The notes below the pieces were generated by a model, which saw only the letters and a list, made by a program, of their open reading frames with translations, made no database searches and was not told where the DNA came from. This document shows, in pieces, positions 41,989 to 50,938 of a stretch of DNA of 64,000 nt (position 1 is its first letter; every line of letters begins with the position of its first letter). The DNA comes from Myxococcus flavus. Its GTDB lineage: Bacteria > Myxococcota > Myxococcia > Myxococcales > Myxococcaceae. The stretch covers positions 2,294,001-2,358,000 of the forward strand of contig NZ_CP143624.1 of the NCBI RefSeq assembly GCF_050038885.1, read 5' to 3'. A program made the translations under genes and the position numbers.

Positions 41989-43032
41989 ATGAGGCTGGGG
42001 CTCAAGGCGGACAACCTGCTGGAGCGCGTGGCGGACTGGCTCAACCTGGCCCCACAGCCGGTGGCCCATGCCTTCTTCGGGATGATGGCGGCGCGCACGC
42101 TGATGGCCGGCGTGCGGCTGGGCATCTACGAGGCGCTGACGGACGGCCCCCTGTCGGCGGAGACGCTGGCGGCGCGGCTGAAGCTGTCCCAGGAAGGGAC
42201 CCGGACGCTGCTGGAGGCGCTGATCGCGTGCGAGGCGGTGGAGCGCCAGCGCGGCGGGCGCTACCGGCTGGCCCCCCGCGCCCGGCGCTGGCTGGACCCG
42301 CGCTCGCCCCGCTACATCGGCGCCTTCCTCGAGTTCAACTACGCGCAGTGGGAGTGGTGGAACGGGCTGGAGGGCGTGGTCCGCACCGGTGAGGCGGTGG
42401 ACATCCACGGCTTCGCCCCGGACGACGCGCGCTGGCGCGACTACATCCACGCCATGCACCAGCTCGCGCGGCTGGCGGCGCCCGAGGTCGTGGCGGCCAT
42501 CCCCCTGCCCCGCGGGGCGAAGCATGTGTTGGACCTGGGCGGTGCCCACGGCTGGTTCGCCGCCGAGCTGTGCCTGCGCAACCGGGGCCTGAAGGCCACG
42601 GTGCTGGACCTGGAGGGCAGCGCCCGCGTGGGCCGCGAAATCATCGCCTCCGCGGGGCTCACCCACCTCGTCACCCACCGCGAGGGCGACATCCTCACCG
42701 CGGAGCTGGGCGGCCCGTACGACGGGGTGATGCTCTTCCAGGTGATGCACCACCTGTCGCCCGCGCAGAACGTGGCCCTCCTGCGGCGCGTGCGCGCCTC
42801 GCTGACCCCCAAGGGGACGCTGGCGGTGCTGGAGTACCTGCGCGAGGACGTGGACGCGCCCGCCAGCGCGGCGCCCCTGATTGGCCTGCACTACTTCCTC
42901 ACCTCCGGCGCCGCCGCCTACACGCCCGCCGAGGTGGAGGGCTTCCTGGACGATGCGGGCTTCCGCATCGAGCACAGCCGCCCCATCCGGCACCTCCCGC
43001 TGCAGACGCTCCTGGTCGCCCGGATGGATTGA
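41989..43032 (+). CDS. SAM-dependent methyltransferase (O-methyltransferase type)
   Basis: A 347-residue protein from ATG 41989; AGGAG at 41977-41981 decides this start over the overlapping ATG at 41985. The N-terminal winged-helix dimerisation domain (L-G-I-Y-E-A-L-T-D-G-P-L-S-A-E-T-L-A-A-R-L) precedes a Rossmann methyltransferase with V-L-D-L-G-G-A-H-G-W-F-A and V-M-H-H-L. This is the acetylserotonin/hydroxyneurosporene O-methyltransferase-like layout. The substrate is unknown, and the proximity to the HAD-UbiA/Dpr genes does not by itself show a pathway link. Confidence 0.9.
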   Translation: MRLGLKADNLLERVADWLNLAPQPVAHAFFGMMAARTLMAGVRLGIYEALTDGPLSAETLAARLKLSQEGTRTLLEALIACEAVERQRGGRYRLAPRARRWLDPRSPRYIGAFLEFNYAQWEWWNGLEGVVRTGEAVDIHGFAPDDARWRDYIHAMHQLARLAAPEVVAAIPLPRGAKHVLDLGGAHGWFAAELCLRNRGLKATVLDLEGSARVGREIIASAGLTHLVTHREGDILTAELGGPYDGVMLFQVMHHLSPAQNVALLRRVRASLTPKGTLAVLEYLREDVDAPASAAPLIGLHYFLTSGAAAYTPAEVEGFLDDAGFRIEHSRPIRHLPLQTLLVARMD

Positions 43033-43119
43033 GCGTTCACCCGGCCGCTGTCCGGGCGGGCCAGCCATGACGCGGCTTGCCAGGGCGAGCGCCGTCTGGG
43101 CTACCCTGCCCGCCCTTCG

Positions 43120-44589
43120 ATGGCCTCCGTCAATTCGCTGCCCATGCTTCCTCAAACACCCCTTCCCGAGGACTCCCCGGACGTCCCGCTCGCCGTCGAC
43201 CTCGACGGGACGCTGGTGCGCACGGACACGCTGCACGAGAACCTGCTCGTCCTCTTCAAGCGCGCGCCGTGGCTGCTGCTGCTGGCGCCGCTGTGGGTGC
43301 TCAAGGGCAAGGCCTTCTTCAAGGAAGAGGTGGCCCGGCGCGCGACCCTGGACGCGACGAGCCTGCCCTACCACGAGGAGCTGCTGGCCTGGCTGCACGA
43401 GGAGAAGGCCCGGGGCCGCCGGCTGGTGCTGGCCACCGCCGCGGACCGGCGCATCGCCGACGCGGTGGCCGCGCACCTGGGAATCTTCTCCGACGTCGTC
43501 GCTAGCGAGGCGGGGGTGAACCTCTCCGGCGCGCGCAAGCTGGCGAAGCTGAAGGAGCGCCTGGGCACCTTCGACTACGCGGGCAACGACACGGTGGACC
43601 TGCCCCTGTGGCGCGAGTGCCGCCGCGTCGTGGTGGTCCACGCGCCCGCCGGCGTGTTGAAGCAGGCGCAGGGGCTGGGCCGCGACGTCCACCGCGTCTT
43701 CGAGCGCCCGCGCGGCAGCCTCCGCGTCTGGGTGAAGGCGCTGCGCGTGCACCAGTGGGCGAAGAACGCGCTCGTCTTCGTGCCGCTGCTGGCGGCCCAC
43801 AAGGCCACCGATGCCGCCATGCTGCTCCAGGCGGTGCTGGGCTTCGCCGCCTTCAGCCTGTGCGCCTCCAGCGTGTACGTGCTGAACGACCTGCTGGACC
43901 TGGACTCGGACCGGCGGCACCCGACGAAGAAGAAGCGCCCCTTCGCGGCCTGCACGCTGCCGGTGAGCACCGGCGTGGTGATGGCGCCGCTGTTGCTGCT
44001 GGCCGGCGCGGCGGTGTGCGTGCTGCTGCCGCCCGCCTTCGCGGCCCTGCTGGGCGCCTACTACGTGCTGACGCTGGCCTACTCGCTGCGGCTGAAGCAG
44101 GTGGTGATGCTGGACGTGCTGGTGCTGGCCGGGCTGTACACGGTGCGCATCTTCGGCGGCGCGCTGGCGGTGGACGTGCCCACGTCGAGCTGGCTGATGA
44201 TGTTCAGCATGTTCATCTTCCTCTCGCTCGCGCTGGTGAAGCGGCTGAGCGAGGTGCGGCGGCTGCGGCTCTCCAACGAGACGTCCGCCCACGGGCGCGG
44301 CTACCTGGCCCAGGACTACGAGCAGCTCGCCAGCCTGGGCGCGGCCTCGGGACAGGTGTCCGTGCTGGTGCTGGCGCTCTACATCACCTCCGACGAGGTG
44401 ACGGCGCTGTACTCCCACCCGGAGCGGCTGTGGCTCATCTGCCCGGTGATGCTGTACTGGGTGGGCCGGGTGTGGCTGCTGGCCCACCGCGGGCTGGTGA
44501 ACGAGGACCCGCTCGTCTTCGCCCTGAGGGACCGGGTGAGCTACGCGGTGGGCCTCGTGTGCGCGTTGGTGCTATGGGCCGCCACGTGA
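43120..44589 (+). CDS. HAD phosphatase - UbiA prenyltransferase fusion (DPPR synthase-like)
   Basis: A 489-residue protein. Residues ~22-200 are a HAD domain: D27-L-D-G-T, A-T-A-A-D and Y-A-G-N-D-T-V-D. Residues ~205-489 are a UbiA-type prenyltransferase with L-R-V-H-Q-W-A-K-N, N-D-L-L-D-L-D-S-D-R and L-V-K-R-L-S-E, the pattern of decaprenyl-phosphate phosphoribosyltransferase (Rv3806c-type). It would join 5-phosphoribosyl pyrophosphate to polyprenyl phosphate, and the HAD part could remove the 5'-phosphate. DprE1- and DprE2-like genes follow directly. Such fusions are known in several bacteria. Confidence 0.92.
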   Translation: MASVNSLPMLPQTPLPEDSPDVPLAVDLDGTLVRTDTLHENLLVLFKRAPWLLLLAPLWVLKGKAFFKEEVARRATLDATSLPYHEELLAWLHEEKARGRRLVLATAADRRIADAVAAHLGIFSDVVASEAGVNLSGARKLAKLKERLGTFDYAGNDTVDLPLWRECRRVVVVHAPAGVLKQAQGLGRDVHRVFERPRGSLRVWVKALRVHQWAKNALVFVPLLAAHKATDAAMLLQAVLGFAAFSLCASSVYVLNDLLDLDSDRRHPTKKKRPFAACTLPVSTGVVMAPLLLLAGAAVCVLLPPAFAALLGAYYVLTLAYSLRLKQVVMLDVLVLAGLYTVRIFGGALAVDVPTSSWLMMFSMFIFLSLALVKRLSEVRRLRLSNETSAHGRGYLAQDYEQLASLGAASGQVSVLVLALYITSDEVTALYSHPERLWLICPVMLYWVGRVWLLAHRGLVNEDPLVFALRDRVSYAVGLVCALVLWAAT

Positions 44590-44602
44590 GAGGTCTGGCG
44601 CG

Positions 44603-45997
44603 ATGAAGTCACGGGAGTCCTGGGGACGCTATCCCCGAGTCGAGCAGCAGGCGCACGCCCTGGTGTGGCGCACGGACGGGTTGCCCCAGAAGGAAGGCAC
44701 GCTGCTGCCCCATGGCCTGGGGCGCAGCTACGGCGACTCGTGTCTGAATGCGGGGGGCACGCTGCTGCTGACCTCCGGGTTGGACCGCTTCATCGCCTTC
44801 GACCCGGCCACCGGCGTGGTGCGCTGCGAGGCGGGCGTGTCGCTGGACACGATTCTGCGCCTGGCGGCCCCGCGCGGCTGGTTCCTGCCGGTGACGCCGG
44901 GCACGAAGTTCGTGACGGTGGGCGGCGCCATCGCCAACGACGTGCACGGGAAGAACCACCACCGGGGCGGCACCTTCGGCCGCTACGTGCGGCGCTTCGA
45001 GCTGGTGCGCTCGGACGGCAGCCGCCGGGTGTGCGCGCCGGACGAGAACCCGGACTGGTACGGCGCCACGATTGGCGGCCTGGGCCTCACCGGCCTCATC
45101 ACCTGGGCGGAGGTGCAGCTCAGGCCCATCAGCAATCCCTACGTGCTCCAGGAGACGGTGCCCTTCGGCAACCTGGACGGCTTCCTCGACGTGGCCCGCG
45201 CGTCCGAGAAGGACTACGAGTTCACCATGGCCTGGGTGGACTGCCTGGCCCGGGGGAAGAAGCTGGGGCGCGGCCTGCTGTACCGGGGCAACTTCGCGCC
45301 GCCGCAGTTCGACGGGCTGCCGCTGGCCCGGAGCCACCTGTCCCACGGCGTGGGGCTGGCGGTGCCCATGGACATGCCGGCCTTCTGCCTCAACCGGCTG
45401 TCGGTGTCCGCCTTCAACTGGCTCTACTACCACCGGCAGAACGGCAAGCCGAAGCAGCGGCTGACGCACTACGACCCGTTCTTCTATCCGCTGGACGCCA
45501 TCTACGGCTGGAACCGGATTTATGGCCGGCGCGGCTTCCTCCAGTTCCAGTGCGTGGTGCCCTACGCCACCGCGCGCGACGCGCTGAGGGAAATCCTGGA
45601 GCGCAGCTCGCGCGGCGGACTGCCCAGCTTCCTCTCCGTGCTGAAGACCTTCGGCGACATCCCCTCGCCAGGGTGGATGTCCTTCCCGCGCGAGGGCGTG
45701 ACGCTGGCCATGGACTTCGCCAACCGCGGCGAGAAGACGTGGAAGCTGGTGGAGGATTTGGACCGGCTGACGCGCCAGGCGGGCGGCGCGGTGTACCCGG
45801 CGAAGGACGCGCGGATGAGCCCGGAGAACTTCGCGGCGTACTTCCCGCAGCGCGAGCGCTTCCTGCAGTACGTCGACCCGTCGTTCTCCTCGTCGTTCTG
45901 GCGGCGGGTGAACCCGGTGTCCCTGCCCTTCTCCCTGGCCGCGGAGCGGGGCGCGTCGGCGTCCCCGCCGCCGCAGTCCCTGCTTGCCATCCGCTGA
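44603..45997 (+). CDS. DprE1-like FAD-dependent polyprenylphosphoryl-ribose 2-oxidase
   Basis: A 464-residue VAO-type flavoprotein. The FAD domain has G-L-G-R-S-Y-G-D-S-C and G-G-A-I-A-N-D-V-H115-G-K-N-H-H, matching the H-G-K-N-H-H segment of mycobacterial DprE1. The C-terminal part has Y-P-A-K401-D-A-R, equivalent to K418 in M. tuberculosis. The drug-reactive Cys387 of M. tuberculosis aligns with A369 (T-L-A-M-D-F). The enzyme oxidises the ribose 2-hydroxyl of the lipid-linked sugar; the following SDR reduces the ketone to give arabinose. It lies 13 bp after the HAD-UbiA gene and 24 bp before the SDR gene. Confidence 0.93.
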   Translation: MKSRESWGRYPRVEQQAHALVWRTDGLPQKEGTLLPHGLGRSYGDSCLNAGGTLLLTSGLDRFIAFDPATGVVRCEAGVSLDTILRLAAPRGWFLPVTPGTKFVTVGGAIANDVHGKNHHRGGTFGRYVRRFELVRSDGSRRVCAPDENPDWYGATIGGLGLTGLITWAEVQLRPISNPYVLQETVPFGNLDGFLDVARASEKDYEFTMAWVDCLARGKKLGRGLLYRGNFAPPQFDGLPLARSHLSHGVGLAVPMDMPAFCLNRLSVSAFNWLYYHRQNGKPKQRLTHYDPFFYPLDAIYGWNRIYGRRGFLQFQCVVPYATARDALREILERSSRGGLPSFLSVLKTFGDIPSPGWMSFPREGVTLAMDFANRGEKTWKLVEDLDRLTRQAGGAVYPAKDARMSPENFAAYFPQRERFLQYVDPSFSSSFWRRVNPVSLPFSLAAERGASASPPPQSLLAIR

Positions 45998-46021
45998 CCT
46001 TCTTTCCGAGATTCGCTCCCC

Positions 46022-46759
46022 ATGAAGAAAGTGCTCGTCCTCGGCGCCACCAGCGCCATTGCCCAGGCGACGGTGCGGCTCTTGGCCGCGCGCGGAGCCT
46101 CGCTGTACCTCACCGGCCGCAACGCGGAGAACCTGGACGCGGTGACGAAGGACGCCGCCACGCGCGGCGCGGCGAAGGTGGCGTCGCAGGTGGTGGACCT
46201 GAACGACTTCGACAGCCACGAGGGGCTGGTGGAGGCCGCGTACACGGCGCTGGACGGGCTGGACGGCGTGGTGCTGGCGCACGGCGTGCTGGGTGACCAG
46301 GCGGAGGCGCAGCGCTCCTGGGCGGCCACGGAGGCGGTGCTGCGCACCAACTTCCTGAGCGCGGTGTCCCTGCTGACGGTGCTGGCCAACCGCTTCGAGG
46401 CGCAGAAGGCCGGCACGCTGGTGGTGATTTCGTCGGTGGCGGGCGACCGCGGCCGGCAGAGCAACTACGTGTACGGCGCGTCGAAGGGCGCGCTCAACGT
46501 GTTCCTCCAGGGCCTGCGCAACCGGCTGGCGAGGTCCAACGTGGCGGTGGTGACGGTGAAGCCGGGCTTCGTCGACACGCCGATGACGGCGCACCTGCCG
46601 AAGAACAAGCTCTTCGCCTCGCCGGAGAAGGTGGCGCGCGGCCTGCTGAGCGCCGCGGACGCGCGGAAGAACGAAGTCTACGTCCCCGGCATCTGGGCGC
46701 TCATCATGCTCATCATCCGGACCATTCCGGAGGCCATGTTCAAGCGCATGAAGCTCTGA
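46022..46759 (+). CDS. DprE2-like short-chain dehydrogenase
   Basis: A 245-residue SDR. The cofactor motif is V-L-G-A-T-S-A-I-A, with catalytic S in V-V-I-S-S-V-A-G and Y-x-x-x-K in Y-V-Y-G-A-S-K. A hydrophobic C-terminus (I-W-A-L-I-M-L-I-I-R-T-I-P) suggests membrane contact, as in DprE2 proteins. Together with the preceding DprE1-like gene it should perform the 2'-epimerisation of polyprenylphosphoryl ribose to arabinose. It is the last gene of the module. Confidence 0.92.
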   Translation: MKKVLVLGATSAIAQATVRLLAARGASLYLTGRNAENLDAVTKDAATRGAAKVASQVVDLNDFDSHEGLVEAAYTALDGLDGVVLAHGVLGDQAEAQRSWAATEAVLRTNFLSAVSLLTVLANRFEAQKAGTLVVISSVAGDRGRQSNYVYGASKGALNVFLQGLRNRLARSNVAVVTVKPGFVDTPMTAHLPKNKLFASPEKVARGLLSAADARKNEVYVPGIWALIMLIIRTIPEAMFKRMKL

Positions 46760-46815
46760 GCGCGCTCGCCCCGGCGCGGCTTGTCAGAGGCCGCTGACAT
46801 CCCCACACTCCAGGC

Positions 46816-47403
46816 ATGGCCTACGGCGCGCGAAAGCAGGACGGTCCCGCAACGCTTGCCGACCTCCAGGCACTGCCGGAGGGCGTCGTGGGCGAAATCA
46901 TCGATGGGACGCTGTACACGCATGCCCGTCCTGGCGGCGGGCATGTCTATTTCGGGCTGAGGTTGTTTGGCGAGCTGGATGGCCCCTTCCAGCTCGGAGG
47001 CAATGGACCCGGCGGCTGGTGGCTCATGGTCGAGCCCGGCGTCCAGGTCGAAGGCTCACCGGAGTTCGTCCCGGACCTCGCGGGCTGGCGGCGCGAGCGC
47101 GTGCCGTCGCTGCCCGGGAAGCAGTGGACCGCGGTGCCGGACTGGGCCTGCGAAATCCTCTCGCCCTCCACGCGCGGCTACGACCAGCGCATCAAGCGCC
47201 CCTTCTACGCGCGCATCGGCATCCAGCACCTGTGGTTCATCGACCTGGAGGTCCGGACGCTCTCGGTGCACCGGCTCGTCGGCGGCCGGTGGACCGAGCT
47301 GGGCATCTACGGAGAAGAGGACGCGCTCGTCCGCGTGGAGCCCTTCGAGGACGTGGAGCTGCGGCTGGGCTGGCTCTGGCAGTCCATCCGTGACAGCCGT
47401 TAG
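46816..47403 (+). CDS. Uma2 family (DUF820) nuclease-like protein
   Basis: A 195-residue protein with the restriction-endonuclease-like fold of Uma2: E-I-I-D-G at the start, P-D-L-A-G-W in the middle, then C-E-I-L-S-P-S-T-R-G-Y-D-Q-R-I-K-R-P-F-Y-A-R-I-G-I-Q-H-L-W-F-I-D, which holds the PD-(D/E)xK elements (D, E, K). The family is abundant in cyanobacteria and myxobacteria, with no proven function. Its 3' end overlaps the convergent reductase gene by four bases. Confidence 0.93.
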   Translation: MAYGARKQDGPATLADLQALPEGVVGEIIDGTLYTHARPGGGHVYFGLRLFGELDGPFQLGGNGPGGWWLMVEPGVQVEGSPEFVPDLAGWRRERVPSLPGKQWTAVPDWACEILSPSTRGYDQRIKRPFYARIGIQHLWFIDLEVRTLSVHRLVGGRWTELGIYGEEDALVRVEPFEDVELRLGWLWQSIRDSR

Positions 47404-48503
47404 CGCCGGAACCAGGCGGGCTCGGCGCGCACCGTCGTGCCTCCGGTGAACATGCCCTGCGAATAGAAGGCCTCCTCGAAGAAGTGGTACGGGTGCACGC
47501 GCTCCGGGCGGCTGGCGGCCTCGAGCCGCGCCGCCAGCTCGGGCGGAATCTGGACGTCGAGCGCGTGGAGGTTGGCCTCGAGCTGCTCCACCCGCGTCGC
47601 GCCGATAATCGTGGAGCCCACGCCGGGGCGGCGCGTCACCCACGCGAGCGCCACCTGCGCCGGCGGCCGGTCCAGCTGCCGCGCCACGTCCACCAGCACG
47701 TCGACGATGTCCCAGTTGCGCGCCGTGAAGAGCTTCTCGTTGGCCGGGTGGCCCCCGGTCTGGATGGAAGGCAGCCGCCCCTCTCCCTTCGCCAGCACGC
47801 CCTCGCGCGTGTACTTGCCCGTCAACAAGCCCGCGGCCAGCGGCGCCCACGGCGTCACCGCCGCGCCCAGCGCCAGCGCCGCGGGGATGTGCTCACGCTC
47901 GATGTTGCGCTCCACCAGCGAATACTCCAGCTGCAGCGCGGAGATGGGCTCCCACCCGTCCCGCTCCGCCAGCGTCTGCGCTCGCGCGAAGTACCAGGCT
48001 GGCACGTCCGACAGGCCCAGGTAGCGCACCTTGCCCTCCCGCACGAGGTCCGTGAGCGTGCGCATCACCTCCTCGACGGGCGTCAGGCCATCCCACGCGT
48101 GGAGCCAGTACAGGTCCACGTAGTCCGTCTTCAGCCGGCGCAGCGAGCCCTCCAGCGCGCGGTAGATGTTCTTCCGCCCGTTGCCTCCCGAGTTCGGGTC
48201 CCCGGGCGAGGCGCTGATGGTGAACTTCGTGGCGATGACGGCCCTGTCCCTGCCGCCGTGCCGCGCGAAGTACTCGCCGATGATCTGCTCGCTGCTGCCG
48301 TTCGTGTACCCATCCGCCGTGTCCAGGAAGTTGCCGCCCGCCTCCAGGTAGCGGGCCAGCATGCGGTGCGACGCCTCCTCCGGGACGCCCCAGCCCCACT
48401 CCGTGCCGAACGTCATCGTCCCCAGACAGAGCGGGCTCACCCGCAGTCCCGAGCGTCCCAGCAGGTGATACTGCGCCAGCGAATCAACGCGGTTCGTCGT
48501 CAT
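47400..48503 (-). CDS. Aldo/keto reductase
   Basis: A 367-residue NADPH-dependent reductase from ATG 48503, with GGAG seven bases upstream. The catalytic tetrad is visible: D in F-L-D-T-A-D, Y in G-Y-T-N-G, K in A-T-K-F and H in W-L-H-A-W-D. The longer form, with the N-terminus Y-H-L-L-G-R-S-G-L-R-V-S-P-L-C-L-G-T-M and insert P-N-S-G-G-N-G-R, is typical of the YajO/general-stress-like group. A divergent LysR gene 90 bp away probably regulates it. Confidence 0.94.
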   Translation of the reverse strand: MTTNRVDSLAQYHLLGRSGLRVSPLCLGTMTFGTEWGWGVPEEASHRMLARYLEAGGNFLDTADGYTNGSSEQIIGEYFARHGGRDRAVIATKFTISASPGDPNSGGNGRKNIYRALEGSLRRLKTDYVDLYWLHAWDGLTPVEEVMRTLTDLVREGKVRYLGLSDVPAWYFARAQTLAERDGWEPISALQLEYSLVERNIEREHIPAALALGAAVTPWAPLAAGLLTGKYTREGVLAKGEGRLPSIQTGGHPANEKLFTARNWDIVDVLVDVARQLDRPPAQVALAWVTRRPGVGSTIIGATRVEQLEANLHALDVQIPPELAARLEAASRPERVHPYHFFEEAFYSQGMFTGGTTVRAEPAWFRR

Positions 48504-48593
48504 GCGTGCCTCCGTGAAGGCCTTCACAGTGCAGCGCGGACACCGGACGCAGTAGAGGCAGAAGCCGCACAGACTCTTTAGAATGGCTTCACA

Positions 48594-49496
48594 ATGGCGC
48601 TGACTCCGCTCAATGAACTGGCCGTGTTCCTCACCGTAGCACGGCGGGGGAGCTTCACCGGCGCGGCGAAGGAGCTCGGCGTCTCCACGTCGGCGGTGAG
48701 CCAGACGGTGCGGCAGCTCGAGGAACGGGTGGGCAAGGCGCTGCTGACCCGCACCACGCGCAGCGTGGCGCTCACGGATGCCGGGCGGAAGCTCCACGAG
48801 CAGGCCGCGCCCGGCGTCCAGACGGCGCTCGCGGCGCTGGAGCATGTCGCCGCACGGGACACCCAGGTGACGGGCACGCTGCGCCTCTCAGTGCCCTCCT
48901 TCGCGGTGCCCATCATCCTGGAGCCCGTGCTGCCCCGCCTGCTGGAGCTGCACCCGCACCTGCGCGTCGACGCGCGCGTGTCCAACCGCTTCGTCGACAT
49001 CGTCTCCGAAGGGCTCGACGCCGGCATCCGGCTGATGGAATCCGTGGCCAAGGACATGGTGCAGGTCCGCCTGACGCCGGCGTTCCGCTTCGTCATCGTG
49101 GCCTCACCCGATTACGTGAAGCGGCACGGACGGCCCACCCGCCCGGAGGACCTGGCGAAGCATGCCTGCATCGGCTACCGCGCCCCTTCCACCGGGCTGC
49201 CCTACCACTGGGAGCTGGAGCGCGGCCGGCGCGTGATGCGCGTTCCCGTCACCGGCCCCCTGGTGTCGAACCACACGCGCCTCAACGCCGCCATGGCCGT
49301 GGCGGGCATGGGACTCACCTACGTCGCCGAGCCCGAGGTCGCCCCGCTGCTGCACAGTGGCGCGCTGGTGCCCGTGCTGGAGGACTGGGCGCCCACCGTG
49401 CCCGGCCTCTTCCTCTACTACCCACACCGCGCTCGAATCTCGCGCCCCCTGCGCGCCTTCATCGACGTGGCGAAGCAGGTGCTGCCCCAGCGGTGA
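48594..49496 (+). CDS. LysR family transcriptional regulator
   Basis: A 300-residue regulator. The N-terminal winged helix-turn-helix (N-E-L-A-V-F-L-T-V-A-R-R-G-S-F-T-G-A-A-K-E-L-G-V-S-T-S-A-V-S-Q-T-V-R-Q-L-E) is followed by the periplasmic-binding-like effector domain. Divergent orientation relative to the aldo/keto reductase is the classic LysR arrangement, so it most likely controls that gene from the shared 90-bp region. No T-N11-A box was confirmed. Confidence 0.95.
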   Translation: MALTPLNELAVFLTVARRGSFTGAAKELGVSTSAVSQTVRQLEERVGKALLTRTTRSVALTDAGRKLHEQAAPGVQTALAALEHVAARDTQVTGTLRLSVPSFAVPIILEPVLPRLLELHPHLRVDARVSNRFVDIVSEGLDAGIRLMESVAKDMVQVRLTPAFRFVIVASPDYVKRHGRPTRPEDLAKHACIGYRAPSTGLPYHWELERGRRVMRVPVTGPLVSNHTRLNAAMAVAGMGLTYVAEPEVAPLLHSGALVPVLEDWAPTVPGLFLYYPHRARISRPLRAFIDVAKQVLPQR

Positions 49497-49575
49497 CGCG
49501 GCGCGCGCCCCGGTGCGACAGGGGGGACTGGCGCCTACCTCGCGCTCTCTGGATAAGCTGGCAGGTCAGCCCATT

Positions 49576-50937
49576 ATGAGCGCCACCGCCCCACTGTCCT
49601 CCGTTCCCGAGCCACAGCCCTCCGCTCCCGAAGCGAGCGTGACGCCACCCGCCCCCGCCCGGGAAGCGTGGAGCCTCGCGCGGCGGCTCGCGTTCCGCTT
49701 CACCTTCGCCTACCTCCTCCTCTACTCCGCGCCCTTCCCCCTGGACCTCATTCCGGTCCTGGGTGACTTCGTCACCGACCTCTTCGACGGGCTCTGGAAG
49801 GCCGTGGTGCCGTGGGTGGGCAAGCACGTGCTGCGGCTGGCCACGGACATCAACGTGATGCCCAATGGCAGCGGCGACACCACGTTCAACTACGTGCAGG
49901 TGCTGCTGTTCTTCGTCGTCGCCGTGGGGGTGACGGCGGTCTGGTCCTACCTCGACCGGCGCCGCACCGAGTATGTGAAGGCCCACGACGTGCTGCGCAC
50001 GCTGGTGCGCTACACGCTCGCCATGGCCATGCTGTCCTACGGGCTGGCCAAGCTCTTCAAGTCGCAGTTCCCCTTCCCCGAACCGGCGCGGCTGATGCAG
50101 CCCCTGGGAGACTTCTCCCCCATGGGCCTGCTGTGGACCTTCATGGGGTACTCGAAGGGCTACAACCTCTTCACCGGCGGCGCGGAGTTCCTCGGCGGCT
50201 GCCTGCTGCTCTTCCGGCGGACGACGACGCTGGGCGCGCTCGTCACCGCGGGCGTCATGGTCAACGTGGTGGCGCTGAACTTCTTCTACGACGTCCCCGT
50301 CAAGCTCTTCTCGTCCCACCTGCTGCTGATGGCGCTGTTCCTGGTGCTGCCCGACGCCCGGCGACTGCTCGACGTCCTGCTGCTCAACCGCGCCACGCAG
50401 CCGCGCCCGCTGCAGCCGCCGTTCTCGCCTTCGCGCTGGCTGTTCGGGGCCGGGCTCGCGATGAAGCTCCTGGCGGTGGGCGGCATCGTCTACGGGTTCA
50501 CCGGCACGCGGATGGACTACATCCGCAAGTACGGAGACGACGCGCCACGGCCCCCGTTCTACGGCTACTACACCGTCGAGTCCTTCACCCAGGACGGGCA
50601 GCTCCTGGACGCCGCGTCCGGAGATGCCCGGCGGTGGAAGGCGGTGGCCGTCAACCGCTTCGGCCGGCTGAACATCAAGCGCCTGGACGACACCATGACG
50701 TCCTACGGGCTGGAAGAGGACGCATCGAAGAAGACGCTCACCCTCCTCGACGGGCGGGACGACACCGCGAAGAAGTTCGTCCTCACCTACGCGCGGCCCG
50801 AGCCGAACCAGCTCGTCCTCCAGGGCACGCTCCAGGACGCCGCCATCGAGGTCCGCCTCACGCGGGTGGACGAGTCCAAGTTCCTCCTGCTCTCCCGGGG
50901 CTTCAACTGGATTCAGGAGTACCCCTACAACCGGTGA
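49576..50937 (+). CDS. DoxX-like polytopic membrane protein
   Basis: A 453-residue protein from ATG 49576. After a Pro/Ala-rich, basic N-terminus it has about seven helices, including F-T-F-A-Y-L-L-L-Y-S-A-P-F-P-L-D-L-I-P and V-Q-V-L-L-F-F-V-V-A-V-G-V. The central part (Y-G-L-A-K-L-F-K-S-Q-F-P-F-P and G-G-A-E-F-L-G-G-C-L-L-L-F-R) resembles DoxX-type membrane oxidoreductase-like proteins. The last ~140 residues form a soluble beta-rich domain (Y-Y-T-V-E-S-F-T-Q-D-G ... W-I-Q-E-Y-P-Y-N-R). The function is unknown. Confidence 0.82.
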   Translation: MSATAPLSSVPEPQPSAPEASVTPPAPAREAWSLARRLAFRFTFAYLLLYSAPFPLDLIPVLGDFVTDLFDGLWKAVVPWVGKHVLRLATDINVMPNGSGDTTFNYVQVLLFFVVAVGVTAVWSYLDRRRTEYVKAHDVLRTLVRYTLAMAMLSYGLAKLFKSQFPFPEPARLMQPLGDFSPMGLLWTFMGYSKGYNLFTGGAEFLGGCLLLFRRTTTLGALVTAGVMVNVVALNFFYDVPVKLFSSHLLLMALFLVLPDARRLLDVLLLNRATQPRPLQPPFSPSRWLFGAGLAMKLLAVGGIVYGFTGTRMDYIRKYGDDAPRPPFYGYYTVESFTQDGQLLDAASGDARRWKAVAVNRFGRLNIKRLDDTMTSYGLEEDASKKTLTLLDGRDDTAKKFVLTYARPEPNQLVLQGTLQDAAIEVRLTRVDESKFLLLSRGFNWIQEYPYNR

Positions 50938-50938
50938 C

